Assembly: GCF_003576645.1 (NCBI RefSeq)
Contig: NC_044918.1
Span: 33,189,367-33,253,366, forward strand
Source of the DNA: Ipomoea triloba
Lineage: Eukaryota > Streptophyta > Magnoliopsida > Solanales > Convolvulaceae
Direction of reading: 5' to 3'
Length of the DNA: 64,000 nt
Shown here: positions 1 through 8,781 of the stretch, piece after piece
Position numbering within the stretch: the first letter of the stretch is position 1
Layout of the letters: every line of letters begins with the position of its first letter
Made by a program: the position numbers and the translations under genes
Notes under the pieces: model-generated
What the model was told of the DNA's origin: nothing
Database searches by the model: none
What the model saw: only the letters and a program-made list of their open reading frames with translations

Positions 1-673
1 GTTACCTCTTGAAGAACACTTCACCCAAGAAAACCTCAAAACACCTCACAAAGGACCACCTCCATCTTGATCATCTTTTTCCCAAAAGATCCCTAAAAGA
101 ACAACATAAGAACTTGTATAAAGATTATGAAAATAACATGATGCAAGGTATACTCCTAAAGATAGACACTTACCCAAGCCTCAACAATCTTAAAAGAGCA
201 ATCTTGACTTGAATATTGAAGATGAAATGAAGACCAATCTTTGAAGGAGAAGAGGATGAAAAATAGCGTGAGGAATGAGTAGGGGAAGAGAGAGAGTGGA
301 ATCTCTAGAAAATGCTAAGTCTTGAATATATATACCATAACACATATATACATATATGTATATATTAGGGTGGAAGATTTAATAAGGAATGGGCTCCAAT
401 CTTTATATATATAACAATTCTATGTACAAGAATAATTATTGGGCCAAATGATTCATCTCTTAAATAAATGAATACATAGAATAAGGAGAAAGCCCATAAT
501 ATTAGGAATTAAATGTCTTAGAGACAATATATATATACTAGCATAAGGAATTTGGCCATTATAAAAATACTCTTACTTATAAGAATTGTAAGGACCCAAA
601 TTAGAATAAATCCCTTACAAGAATTAAATCAAGAATTGGGCTTTTAGAATAAATAATTAATTCCGGGTTCATG

Positions 674-723
<50 letters not shown>

Positions 724-835
724 ATATATATATATATATATCAATTGGAAAGACTAAGCCCAATTAAATCAAATAAATCATCCGGCGGAAACGATTATCG
801 GTCTCAAGGCTTGAACGAATTTACGGGGTGTTACA
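1..835 (-). mobile_element. Family E LTR (copy E'), truncated by window start
   Basis: The right edge reads GGGGTGTTACA, the reverse complement of the TGTAACACCCCG start of the family E LTRs at 39815 and 45894. Upstream sequence also matches those LTRs in reverse, with divergence, including the (TA)n tract. Positions 1-8 hold the reverse complement of GAGGTAAC, the predicted splice donor seen in both E LTRs. This is the first ~835 bp of a minus-strand LTR inserted in the gag region of A1. The rest lies left of the window. No gene is supported here; short open frames are incidental. Confidence 0.85.
676..741. repeat. (TA)n microsatellite in the E' LTR
   Basis: About 65 bp of almost pure alternating TA with one TC interruption near 721. 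The same, much shorter tract is found at the equivalent place in both intact E LTRs (near 39910 and 45990), so this copy has expanded. Confidence 0.95.
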
Positions 836-1643
836 CTTTCGCACTCATTGATAACATTGTCAACAAAGCTTATGGAATCATCCTCCCGGAAATAAAAACA
901 TTCAGTATCATAAGAATATAAATCATTGTTGCATTGTAAAAGGGAGTCATACACTCGAGTGTTAAAAGTAAATCTATCAAAAGAACATGGATCTTCGAAG
1001 GTAGTAATGCAAGAAGGTTTAGGAATGTTACCATGTGTAGGCTCTTTATCTTCCATACTACTTCGATGTTCTCATCATCGCTCTCCATCTCGACCTCTTT
1101 TGGATTTTCCAATTCGAAAATTGGAACTTCTTCTAGCACCAGAGCATAGCAATCTACCATCCCTTCACTACCGACTTCTTTTCCAGCGTTTTGTGCCTCA
1201 ACCCTTGGATTGGCTTCCGAGATTGGGAGATTCTCTACAAGTGGATAGTCTATCCGTGATGAACTTGTCTTCATGAACTCCTCCATCATGGCTAGCATTT
1301 GTGTTTCAATCTCCTCCAATGGAAGTTCTTCCTCCCGAAGAGTAGCGAGATAAACCTTTAATTCACTCCGGATTTCGGCTTTCAAGTTAGCCGTATCCTC
1401 CTTGGCCATTCTTGTGAACACTTCTATTTTCTCTTTATGAAATTCGATTTCGTCCTTGGCCGGTGGGATATAATTACGAGGATTGGGTATGGTAAAATAC
1501 GGATTGGAAGGTGGTATTTCAAGGTAATGTGTATGATTGTTTACTTTAATATTTTGCGATGGAGATGGGTAATGGTTGTTTGGGTGGAAATTATGGAACG
1601 AAAATGGCTCGGGAGTATAGCTTGGGTCAATTGTTCTCATCAT
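836..1643 (-). pseudogene. A1 Athila-like gag, C-terminal portion (broken)
   Basis: Minus-strand gag remnant downstream of the PBS at 2214. The frame from 1643 carries a charged, coiled-coil-like block rich in E, K and L (motif EEIETQMLAMMEEFMKTSS), then an acidic stretch ending near EVEMESDDENIEVVW. Around 1056 the reading shifts to a second frame (MEDKEPTHGNIPKPS), which runs into the E' LTR at 835, so the last residues come from the inserted LTR. No zinc knuckle or protease is present because E' interrupts the gene. The Athila-type assignment rests on the PBS, LTR ends and resemblance to the gag at 48577-50688. It is non-functional. Confidence 0.6.
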
Positions 1644-1660
1644 TAGTGCAAGCTTACTCT

Positions 1661-1981
1661 CTATGTTTTGGAATACTTCTTTAGAGCTTTCCGAGTCATT
1701 TTGATAAATGGAGTATTGTGGGGGGGGAATTTGTTTTGATTAGGTGGGAAAGGGTGCATGTATGGTGGTGGGTGATGGTTATGTATGTAAGATGGATAAG
1801 AAGTTGGGCGCGGTAAGCAGTGATATGGAAATGGATAAGGGTTTTGAGGTTGATAGTGGTATGTTGGTGGAATGTAAATATGGGTGGAATGGGGATAATA
1901 TGAATATGGTTGGGGTGGAACATGGTTTAAAAGATTACCCTCATGGTGTGGGCAACCATGGGGATACATTGGAGCATACAT
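1661..1981 (-). pseudogene. A1 gag N-terminal Pro/Tyr/His-rich region
   Basis: First ATG at 1981 on the minus strand, about 230 nt downstream of the PBS. The product is low complexity and dominated by P, Y and H (for example NPYPFPYHCLPRP and HPPPYMHPFPP), like the N-terminus of the related gag at 50332-50688. The frame ends at 1661. A second frame that continues naturally into the downstream gag region crosses the 8-nt G/C homopolymer at 1720-1727, so a length error or mutation in that run is the likely cause of the shift. Confidence 0.55.
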
Positions 1982-2213
1982 TGGCAAGCTTACAAATGAT
2001 TTTTAACAAAAATTTCCTGCACAAAGCTTAGCCAACAACAAATATAGGCAACTAGAAGTAGTTGCAAGTGAGCACAAGATATTCAGGATAGTAAAGCTCA
2101 CTTTTCTAAGAAGATATCAAAAATAAAAAAATAAAACAAACAAAAAGAAAGCAATTCAAGAACTATTAAGAATTAACTCCAAAAACGTCAACGCAATTCA
2201 AAACCGTTTGCCA

Positions 2214-2231
2214 TCCCCGGCAACGGCGCCA
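2214..2231 (-). other. Primer-binding site, tRNA-Asp type (A1)
   Basis: The minus strand reads TGGCGCCGTTGCCGGGGA, the exact complement of the 3' end of plant tRNA-Asp, 3 nt inside the LTR edge. Athila elements typically use this primer. It fixes A1 as minus-strand, with the LTR at 2235-3394 as its 5' LTR. Confidence 0.93.
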
Positions 2232-2234
2232 TTT

Positions 2235-3394
2235 TGATGTTGTGTATTTGGTGAGTGTGAAGGTGAAGTGGTAAAACGAAGAGTTAGACTCCCCGAGTGT
2301 CGTGTCTCTCGAGGATGGCAAATGGGAGTCGAATTAGTGTTGACCTTAATGGCGTTAAAAGGTAAGAGTTACAAGTATTACAAAAGATTGGTTTGATAAG
2401 TAAGTTTGGGGGTTGTAGTAAGGAAAATACACTAAATATGCAAAGGTAAATGAAAGGGGTGTGCACTTAGTCTACCACTCCTCTCAGACTCTCAATCCTC
2501 ATTCGGTTGAGGCATTTCATCGAACACTTAGTCTACCACTCCTCTCGGATCTTGTCCTTTCGGACTAAGAGCGGAGATATGGGTGAGTGGGGCTCGTGAG
2601 AGGCCGCTATTGCGCGCACTCTCACTTCCCTACAGATTACTAACTATTCCGGCCGAAATAGAAGTAAAGCTTGAACAACTTCAACCATACAAACATCAAT
2701 CCTACTCCTTCATCTTTCAAAACCATAGAACAATTCTAAACAACAATCAAGAGTTCAACAAAGGCTCACACGCCCAAAATACTCTACTCAATCATGGAAA
2801 TCATTCAAAGCAATAAAATAGAAATTACTTTCAATCAATAAATCTAAACTAGCAATTCAATGAAAAGAGTATGTTACCCAAGGAGTGTTGAGTCTACATC
2901 TTCAATCCATCTTCAATCCTAAGATCTATACTAATCTAATGGAAATTGAGTGTGTTTTTCCTCACCAAAGGGGAAAGAATAGTAAGAAAATTCAGATCTG
3001 AAAGTTGGGAGAGTCTTCCTCCAAAATTAGGAAAGAAGGGTTTAAATAGCTTCCAAGAAGTCGAATTTACGCTGCTGCCCTACTGTCCCGCTTCCACGCC
3101 TGTCACACGCGTGTGGCCTTGCGTGGGAGCTTTTTGGATTAAATCCACGCCTGCTCACATGCGTGTGAGGGCACGTGGCAGCCTCCTGCTTGATGAATTC
3201 TTTGTTTGTTGCTTCTTTTGGCCCAAAACTTTGTTGTATTCTTCGGAAATAACTCGAAGTATTTTTTTTAGCTGGATTTGTCAAATAGAAGTTAATTAGA
3301 GATTTTATCCATGAAAGTGATCATAATTGGGTGCAGGAACATTAAAATATTATCTAAACATGACCCAAAATTTGACTGTTTATGGCACTTATCA
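2235..3394 (-). mobile_element. 5' LTR of A1 (Athila-like)
   Basis: Begins TGATG next to the PBS and ends TTATCA. On the coding strand it reads TGATAAG...CATCA, like the other A-type LTRs at 50911-52228 and 55326-56578. Shared internal blocks include CCCCGAGTGTCGTGTCTCTC near 2293, a pair of CACGCGTG repeats at 3093-3180 and an AT box (GCTATTTAAA on the minus strand, 3041-3050). The following bases CCTAT (3395-3399) would be the right target duplication; the left one is outside the window. Confidence 0.85.
3093..3180. promoter_or_regulatory. Duplicated CGCG-box palindromes upstream of the A1 TATA box
   Basis: Two imperfect copies of a C-ACGC...CACRYGYGTG...GCGTGG unit (cores CACACGCGTGTGG and CACATGCGTGTGAG) are separated by about 30 bp. 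They lie 45-130 bp upstream of the minus-strand TATA-like box. ACGCGT fits the VCGCGB core bound by plant CAMTA factors; that link is inference. Confidence 0.5.
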
Positions 3395-4557
3395 CCTATC
3401 ATATCCTTGCTATACAAATATGACATAATCTTCACATCACATAGGTTTTCATGTACACAAATCAACAACCATTCATAACCTAGCTATCAATTATCTAGTT
3501 TCAAACAACCTCAACCAATTAAAGGGATTCCTTACCTCAACCGGGTTACTAGTCTCATAGAAGATTCTTGGAGTTGATTTCCCCAATTTCACCTTAAAAC
3601 CCTAAAATTTCACCAACAACATAACACATAATTTTAAGAAATCTTAACTTAGATTCATGTTCTAGGAGGGAAAATAAAACTATTTACCGAATAAAATTGA
3701 AGTTTTACCGAATATTTGGAGATCTATGAAGGATTGCTAGCTATGGAGTCTTGAAACTTGATGAAGATGATGAAGATCTCACTCTACTCTCTCCCTCTCT
3801 CTATTTCGGCAATAACAAGGGAAATGGGAAAAAAAATGAAGACTTAGTCACTTAATTCCTTGCAAGACTTATCCAAACATCCCATTTAATTAATCCCTTT
3901 TTATTCACATGGTGAAATAGTGTGACACTTGTCACAATTCTATGGTAAGTCTTAAAAGATAAGATTTGCTAGACAGTTAGGGATTAAATCAGATGAATTC
4001 TCGGTAGAAACTAATTCAAATTAAATAATTTTCGAAACCAAAACTTTATCCCAGACTGAAACTTAAAATTGAGCTAGGTTCGGAACACCGCGAAATTTCG
4101 CGATGTACGATCAAAAATAAATTTTTGCTGCTATGGGCTAATTTAATTAAATAGGAAATTCAAGAATAATAGTATGCTGTCTAATAATCCATTTCCTAGG
4201 AAATCCGAGCTGAAAATTCATCCTTAAAAATTTTACGGTTCGTGACCGGTACGTACGATCGCAGCTTATTACTATTACGGTTCGTGACCGGTACGTACGA
4301 TCGCAGCTTATTACTAACTATCCTCGTGACCGGTACGTACGATCGCAGCTTATTACTAACTATCCTTACTACCGGTACGTACGATCGCAGCTTATTACTA
4401 ACTATCCTTACTTATAATAATTCCGATCGCAGCTTATTACTAACTATCCTTACTTATAATAATTCCTTTGAGGCATCGGGAGATCATCTCATGAATGCTA
4501 TAGCCTAAAGAAATATTTTTCGAACCTTAATCTTACTGGAATAGGTGAGGGGTTACA
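3395..4557 (-). mobile_element. LTR D' (C/D-type chromovirus), 3' truncated
   Basis: On the minus strand it starts TGTAACCCCTCACC at 4557 and carries the U3 blocks shared with C and D (GATCGTAC...GGTCACGAACCG and CGCGAAATTTCGCG), twin TTCGGTAA motifs and a GAGGTAAGG donor. It breaks off at 3395 against the A1 LTR, so only about the first 1.16 kb is in view and the rest should lie left of A1. On the right, TAATT (4558-4562) is followed by the B LTR tail, matching TTAATTATTT in the intact B LTR near 24120. D' therefore sits inside the B LTR. Confidence 0.8.
4231..4470. repeat. Staircase repeat of the D' U3 block
   Basis: Five partial copies of one ~60 bp sequence (core GTACGATCGCAGCTTATTAC). 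Each copy starts and ends a little further right than the one before. The second D' copy at about 6130-6200 has only a single copy. Sliding overlap of this kind is typical of concatenated reads or gap filling rather than ordinary slippage. Confidence 0.9.
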
Positions 4558-4681
4558 TAATTATTTGCAAGTTATTCAATTGCATTGTTACAATTCCCTG
4601 TGGGTTCGACCCTTGCATTTTGCACACTATTACTACAATTGACTCGTGCACTTGCGAGGACTATAATTAAATTGTCCATCA
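4558..4681 (+). mobile_element. Tail of the 5' LTR of element B (first copy)
   Basis: Near-identical to the last ~124 bp of the B 3' LTR (24120-24243), ending TTGTCCATCA. It is followed after 5 nt by an Asp-tRNA PBS. The upstream part of this LTR is displaced by D'. Confidence 0.88.
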
Positions 4682-4686
4682 ATTTT

Positions 4687-4704
4687 TGGCGCCGTTGCCG
4701 AGGA
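4687..4704 (+). other. Primer-binding site of element B, tRNA-Asp type
   Basis: TGGCGCCGTTGCCGAGGA matches the complement of the tRNA-Asp 3' end with one mismatch (A for G at position 15). It places B on the plus strand. Confidence 0.9.
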
Positions 4705-4759
4705 ATTGTTTACTGTGCAATTTGATTTCTTTCTTTCTATTTAAATAACTGTTTAATTT

Positions 4760-5342
4760 TGTAATACCCCGTATTTTATTAACATTATTATTTTATCCTA
4801 AGGTATTGACATACATGAGTTATGATCTCCCGATACTTCAAAAGAATTTTTATAAGTAAGTATAGTTGTTATTAAGCTGCGATCGTATGTCCTGGTCACG
4901 AACCGTAAAATTTTTAGGAACTAGTATTTGGACTTGTTTGTCCTAGAAAATGGATTTCTAGACACCATACCATTATTCTTGAATTTCCTATTGAATTAAA
5001 TTAGCCCATAGCAGCAAAAATTTATTTTTGATCGTACATCGCGAAATTTCGCGGTGTTCCGAACCTAGCTCAATTTTAAGTTTCAGTCTGGGATAAAGTT
5101 TTGGTTTCGAAAATTATTTAATTTGAATTAGTTTCTACCGAGAATTCATCTGATTTAATCCCTAACTGTCTAGCAAATCTTATCTTTTAAGACTTACCAT
5201 AGAATTGTGACAAGTGTCACACTATTTCACCATGTGAATAAAAAGGGATTAATTAAATGGGATGTTTGGATAAGTCTTGCAAGGAATTAAGTGACTAAGT
5301 CTTCATTTTTTTTCCCATTTCCCTTGTTATTGCCGAAATCAC
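4760..5342 (+). repeat. Chimeric fold-back: D LTR start fused to reverse D' LTR
   Basis: It starts as the D LTR (TGTAATACCCCG) and follows it through CGCGAAATTTCGCGGTGT near 5058. It then switches to the exact reverse complement of D' (GTTCCGAACC, where D has GTACCGAACC), back to the complement of 3803 at 5339. At 5343 the sequence resumes in direct orientation as position 3437. The switch lies in a stretch identical between the two LTRs that includes the palindrome. Confidence 0.8.
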
Positions 5343-6285
5343 TCACATAGGTTTTCATGTACACAAATCAACAACCATTCATAACCTAGCTATCAATTAT
5401 CTAGTTTCAAACAACCTCAACCAATTAAAGGGATTCCTTACCTCAACCGGTTACTAGTCTCGTAGAAGATTCTTGGAGTTGATTTCCCCAATTTCACCTT
5501 AAAACCCTAAAATTCACACACAACAACATAACACATAATTTAAGAAATCTTAACTTAGATTCATGTTCTAGGAGGGAAAATAAAGCTATTTACCGAATAA
5601 AATTGAAGTTTTACCGAATATTTGGAGATCTATGAAGATTTGCTAGCTATGGAGTCTTGAAGCTTGATGAAGATGATGAAGATCTCACTCTACTCTCTCC
5701 TCTCTCTATTTCGGCAATAACAAGGGAAATGGGAAAAAAATGAAGACTTAGTCACTTAATTCCTTGCAAGACTTATCCAAACATCCCATTTAATTAATCC
5801 CTTTTTATTCACATGGTGAAATAGTGTGACACTTGTCACATTCTATGGTAAGTCTTAAAAAAGATTTGCTAGACAGTTAGGGATTAAATCAGATGAATTC
5901 TCGGTAGAAACTAATTCAAATTAAATAATTTTCGAAACCAAAAATTTATCCCAGACTGAAACTTAAAATTGGCTAGGTTCGGTACACCGCGAAATTTCGC
6001 GATGTACGATCAAAAATAAATTTTCGCTGCTATGGGCTAATTTAATTAAATAGGAAATTCAAGAATAATAGTATGGTGTCTAATAATCCATTTCCTAGGA
6101 AATCCGAGCTGAAAATTCATCCTTAAAAATTTTACGGTTCGTGACCGGTACGTACGATCGCAGCTTATTACTAACTATCCTTACTTATAATAATTCTTTG
6201 AGCATCGGGAGATCATCTCATGAATGCTATAGCCTAAAGAAATATTTTTCGAACCTTAATCTTACTGGAATAGGTGAGGGTTACA
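5343..6285 (-). mobile_element. Second copy of the truncated D' LTR
   Basis: Direct repeat of 3437-4557 with small indels and only one copy of the U3 block that is reiterated at 4231-4470. It ends GGGTTACA and is again followed by the B LTR tail. Confidence 0.85.
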
Positions 6286-6410
6286 TAAATTATTTGCAAG
6301 TTATTCAATTGCATTGTTACAATTCCCTGTGGGTTCGACCCTGCATTTTTGCACACTATTACTACAATTGACTCGTGCACTTGCGAGGACTATAATTAAA
6401 TTGTCCATCA
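6286..6410 (+). mobile_element. Second copy of the B LTR tail
   Basis: Repeats 4558-4681 almost exactly. It is followed by a PBS lacking one G (TGCGCCGTTGCCGAGGA, 6416-6432) and the start of the B leader, which is then cut by element D. Confidence 0.85.
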
Positions 6411-6599
6411 ATTTTTGCGCCGTTGCCGAGGAATTGTTTACTGTGCAATTTGATTTCTTTCTTTCATTTAAATAACTGTTTAATTTTGTAATACCCCGTA
6501 TTTTATTAACATTATTATTTTATCCTAAGGTATTGACATACATGAGTTATGATCTCCCGATACTTCAAAAGAATTTTTATAAGTAAGTATAGTTGTTAT

Positions 6600-6801
6600 T
6601 AAGCTGCGATCGTACGTCCTGGTCACGAACCGTAAAATTTTTAGGAACTAGTATTTGGACTTGTTTGTCCTAGAAAATGGATTTCTAGACACCATACTAT
6701 TATTCTTGAATTTCCTATTGAATTAAATTAGCCCATAGCAGCAAAAATTTATTTTTGATCGTACATCGCGAAATTTCGCGGTGTACCGAACCTAGCCCAA
6801 A
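6600..6801 (+). promoter_or_regulatory. Conserved U3 modules (block 1 and block 2)
   Basis: Block 1 (6600-6644) has AGCTGCGATCGTACG and GGTCACGAACCGTAAAATTT. Block 2 (6757-6801) has TTTCGCGGTGTACCGAACCT preceded by GATCGTACATCGCG. Block 2 recurs in LTRs C, C', D' and F; block 1 in C, C' and D'. TTTCGCGG fits the plant E2F consensus WTTSSCSS. A role as an upstream promoter element is inferred from position and conservation. Confidence 0.6.
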
Positions 6802-6977
6802 TTGGAGCTTTTGACTGGAATAAAATTGTGGTTTCAAGAAATATTCTATTTAAATTATTTTCTACCGAAAATTCATCTGTTTTGACCCCGAACTGTCTAA
6901 ATTGAGATATTTTCTTAAAACTACCAATAGGGATTTGACATGTGTCACTCAAATATTATCCCAAAAATTTTATCTTG

Positions 6978-6987
6978 CTTTATAAGG
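6978..6987 (+). promoter_or_regulatory. TATA box of the D LTR
   Basis: CTTTATAAGG, about 490 bp into the LTR and followed by a C/T-rich stretch. The identical site is at 17383-17392 in the 3' LTR. It puts the likely transcript start near 7010 and makes everything downstream, including ORF0, transcribed. Confidence 0.55.
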
Positions 6988-7287
6988 ACTTTTCTCCCTT
7001 TTTTTGGCCATTTGCCGAAATATTAAGGAAAAAGGGAGGAGAAAACATCATCATCTTCTTCATCCAAGCTTCAACTACCATAGCCAATTCCTTAACTAAA
7101 GTCTTCAAACATTCGGTAAATCTTCGTTTTTATTCGGTAAATAGTTATATTTTCCTTCCTAGAGTATGAATTTGAGATTAATTCCTTGAAATACCTTGTT
7201 ATGGTGATGTTTTTAACCTAGGGTTTCAAAGTGGAATTTGGGGGAAATCATCCAAAGTTATTCCTAAGGGTTTGTGACCACTTTTAG

Positions 7288-8781
7288 GTAAGGAAATTCC
7301 TTAAGTTGGTTGAGGTTTCTTGAGATTGAGTAATTGATAGCAATTGATGAATTAGGGATGTTGATGTGAACTTTATTGTGTGCATATTGGTAGAAATTGT
7401 GAGTATCCATGCCTATGAAGGTTATGTTTTGGAAGATATGTACATGTATTTATGATATGAGTGTATCATGTACATGATATATATATATACACCCATTTTC
7501 GAAAATTATATATATAAAATAAAAATAATTAATGTATATATATATATACATATTAAAACCGTGTATGTATGTATATAGTGTATATATGTATTAAATATGG
7601 GTTTGTTTAGTATATATATATGTGTTAAAACCGTATGTATATATGTAGTATATATGTATATACATTAATCATGAAATTGTTTAGTATATGTATATATATA
7701 TATATTGAAATCGTGTATATATAGTATATATATTTGTATTGAACTTTATTTGTATGTATATCTATACTTGGAATCGTATAGGTATATGTTGTGAATGTAT
7801 ATGAAACCGTATGTATATGCGTATGTATGATGTGAATACCATATACATATACCTGAAGTAGGAGGATGTTATGTTAATGGTGTATCATATATGTCTATTA
7901 TGTGACATGGGAAGGTGATACGTGTTACCCGTGACTACTAAGAAATGATAAAGGGGGTACTATTAGATTACCTTGAGAACGAATCAATGTCGTGGAAGAA
8001 AAGGAGAAGGAAAACCCTTATGTTTCTGACGAGTTGATGAGGACCTTGATTGACCTCATGGGAGGGCTTAAAGTGCCATGGCCCAGTGGTTTTGTTTATG
8101 TCCCTTGACAAACCTCATGGGAGGGCTTAAAGTGCCATGGCCCAGTGGTTTTGTTTATGCCGTATGACATGCAATTCATACTGAGGGCGAAGTCAATTCG
8201 CCGGGTACTGTATCACTCGTAAGCTGCGGTTTGCGGGGGTGTGCACACTTAAGTATGGTTACTCATGAGATATCGGGCAAGATTCGTTTCAACGAGCCTA
8301 GTTAGGCCAACTACGATTCATTGTAACGATCCGGTATAGATCTAAGGGAATTGATAAGATACAGGGGGATGCCAGACATTGACCCCGAGTCGAGACCCAA
8401 GTGGAAAGGAGGGGACAAGATTGGTTGCTCCTAAGGCCTCAAGCTCTCGAGTTAAGGAAACTAAGGATATTTATTTTATAATGAATGATAGTTACGCTGT
8501 AACTACGAGAGAAGGGAAATGTGTTAAGGACTAGCACTAAATTATGCTAGTGATCTCGTTTTTCTTGAGATGATTAGTAAGGAAATTTCCCTATGATGAA
8601 TGATTTTCAATATCTATTTGTATACTCACATGTATTTGTCCCATTGCATGGGGGAATTCTTGGTAAGAAAGAATAAAGTTTTCAACATCTTGGTTTTCAA
8701 AACCTTTATTTAGTTTCGGGAAACCAATGGATTTCCTTGCTTAGCCGTTGTGCTAACTACACTTCGATGTGTTGTTTTCAG
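7288..8781 (+). other. Predicted intron inside the D LTR
   Basis: The donor TTTTAG|GTAAGG is nearly ideal. The acceptor TTGTTTTCAG| directly precedes the ATG of ORF0, with a CTAAC branch-point match at 8753-8757, 24 nt upstream. The donor GGTAAGGAATTCC-type sequence recurs in LTRs C, C' and D', and the CTAAC/acceptor pair in C. Intron length is 1494 bp, against 1375 bp in C. Splicing is inferred; no transcript data are available. Confidence 0.55.

Noticed and set aside
9..212. Short plus-strand open frame at the window start
   Set aside because: It lies antisense within the E' LTR, corresponding to non-coding sequence in the intact E LTRs, and shows no conservation of the frame.
2211..2231. 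CCATCCCCGGCAACGGCGCCA looks like the 3' end of a tRNA-Asp gene
   Set aside because: There is no tRNA body upstream. It is the primer-binding site of a minus-strand element next to an LTR. The same applies at 50887-50907.
4242..4508. Plus-strand frame with repeated TGTYDRSLLL units
   Set aside because: It is produced by the staircase repetition of antisense LTR sequence; the second D' copy has one unit only.
6749..6952. Identical minus-strand 67-codon frames here and at 17154-17357
   Set aside because: They are antisense in the U3 of the two D LTRs. Identity is explained by LTR duplication, and the frame is not conserved in C, C' or D'.
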